The translations under genes and the position numbers were made by a program. From Pedobacter sandarakinus (GTDB lineage Bacteria > Bacteroidota > Bacteroidia > Sphingobacteriales > Sphingobacteriaceae), in the NCBI RefSeq assembly GCF_026240095.1, contig NZ_JAPIVG010000002.1, positions 62,001-126,000 of the forward strand: 64,000 nucleotides of DNA. The letters run 5' to 3'. Positions within the stretch are counted from its first letter, which is position 1, and each line of letters opens with the position of its first letter. The notes below the pieces were generated by a model that had not been told where the DNA came from, searched no databases, and saw only the letters and a program-made list of their open reading frames with translations. This document shows positions 63,133 through 64,000 of the stretch, piece by piece.

Positions 63133-64000
63133 ATGGAAAAAATCCGCTTCACAGAAAAAAAGTATCTAATGACAATGGTATTTGTAACCTCCTTATTTAT
63201 GCTTTGGGGTATAGCAATTACAATGGGCGATGTTTTAAATACACATTTTAAAGACACGCTACATTTAAACAAAGCACAGTCTGGTCTAGTCCAATTTTCT
63301 ATTTTTGGGGCATATTTTATAATGGGAATCCCCGCCGGACTATTCATGAAGCGTTTTGGGTATAAAAACGGAGTACTCTTAGGACTTTCCTTATTTGCTA
63401 TAGGGTCGGCACTTTTTATTCCAGCCGCAAATGCGCAGTCCTTTACGTTTTTTAGAGTGGCCCTTTTTGTATTGGGTTGTGGCTTATCAACACTAGAAAC
63501 AGTCGCCCACCCATTTGTAGCCTCATTAGGAGATCAACGCACCAGTGATCAAAGGATAAATTTTGCGCAGGCTTTTAATGCAGTTGGTACGATGGTCGGA
63601 CCCTTTCTTGGTACCTACTTCCTGCTCGGTGATCATGCTAACTTAGAAGGATTAGGTCCTGTAAAATCCCTTTACATGTCCATTGCCATAGGAATTGCCC
63701 TTATAGCTGTATTATTCTCGTTAGTGAAGGTTCCAAATACTACAGATCCCCACCTCATTGAAACGGAAATAGGAGCGGGACTTAATGTTGATGCCGAGCC
63801 AGGAAAGACTCTTTTTGCACATTCTCATTTCAAATGGGCAGTTGTAGCACAATTTTTTAATGTGGCTGCGCAAAGCGGAACATGGGCATTTTTTATAATC
63901 TATGGTAGAGAAAAAATGGGTTTTAGTGCCGAAAAGGCTGGTAATTTTATGATTTTGTTTATGGCAATGATGCTCGCGGGAAGATTTATCGGCACCTTGT
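63133..64000 (+). CDS. FucP-type sugar MFS transporter, N-terminal part
   Basis: The ATG at 63133 opens a frame running off the right edge, at least 289 residues. Hydrophobic helices begin at once (LMTMVFVTSLFMLWGIAITM), followed by VQFSIFGAYFIMGIPAGLFMKRFGYKNGVLLG, LGCGLSTLETVAHPFVASLG and NFAQAFNAVGTMVGPFLG, a pattern typical of the L-fucose/proton symporter (FucP) group of the major facilitator superfamily. Several Bacteroidota loci use such carriers for mannose, fucose or disaccharide uptake through the inner membrane. It is the probable inner-membrane step for sugars released by the enzymes to the left. Confidence 0.88.
   Translation, partial: MEKIRFTEKKYLMTMVFVTSLFMLWGIAITMGDVLNTHFKDTLHLNKAQSGLVQFSIFGAYFIMGIPAGLFMKRFGYKNGVLLGLSLFAIGSALFIPAANAQSFTFFRVALFVLGCGLSTLETVAHPFVASLGDQRTSDQRINFAQAFNAVGTMVGPFLGTYFLLGDHANLEGLGPVKSLYMSIAIGIALIAVLFSLVKVPNTTDPHLIETEIGAGLNVDAEPGKTLFAHSHFKWAVVAQFFNVAAQSGTWAFFIIYGREKMGFSAEKAGNFMILFMAMMLAGRFIGTL

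Overview
The window comes from a member of the Bacteroidota, most likely a Sphingobacteriaceae bacterium of the Pedobacter type. This rests on two complete SusC/SusD pairs plus a non-SusC TonB receptor, Bacteroidota-style promoters (TTTG about 22 bp upstream of TAnnTTTG), secreted proteins ending their signal peptides in AQ, and AT-rich DNA with weak ribosome binding sites. The species assignment is inference; no rRNA or tRNA gene is present.

Region 1 (1-13.5 kb) is mixed. It starts with the tail of an MscS channel gene, followed by an isolated SusC/SusD pair (562-5077) with no enzymes beside it, a small acidic protein and a zinc alcohol dehydrogenase. On the minus strand a compact run folE - SDR - marR - crtB (9687 to 6778) resembles the pigment or light-stress clusters of this phylum. 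After it come a GH43 enzyme, a small protein, a candidate small RNA of about 90 nt (11254-11355) that has its own promoter and terminator, and a secreted PHP-like protein.

Region 2 (13.5-19.7 kb) holds catalase-peroxidase KatG, a gene-poor stretch of about 1.4 kb with decayed ORFs, a strong hairpin and a 95-bp tandem repeat, a frameshifted ECF sigma factor gene, and a sulfatase.

Region 3 (19.7 kb to the right end) is one large glycan-utilisation locus built around mannosides: three GH92 proteins, a divergent GH38-like protein, a GH130, a GH2 with an inserted F5/8C (CBM32-like) domain, a GH31, a ROK sugar kinase, a TonB receptor, six carbohydrate-esterase-like proteins (three SGNH, two sialate-O-acetylesterase-like, one CE1-like), two SusC and two SusD, surface lipoproteins, an Lgt-like protein and a FucP-like sugar transporter. 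A palindromic operator with core TAAAWCGWTTTA, usually within TTTGCTAAAWCGATTTA, lies before each of the seven transcription units in this region. In several cases its TTTG doubles as the -33 promoter box. This points to one LacI-type regulator, not encoded here, that controls more than 40 kb as a regulon.

The combination of alpha-mannosidases, a beta-mannoside enzyme and many esterases suggests a heavily O-acetylated mannose-rich glycan such as a fungal or yeast mannan or a heteromannan. That substrate is inference. Particularly notable are a GH43-fold lipoprotein in the SusC/SusD operon whose catalytic Asp and Glu are replaced by Asn and Gln, a GH92 with Gln at the general-acid position, and a SusD gene separated from its probable SusC partner by five genes.
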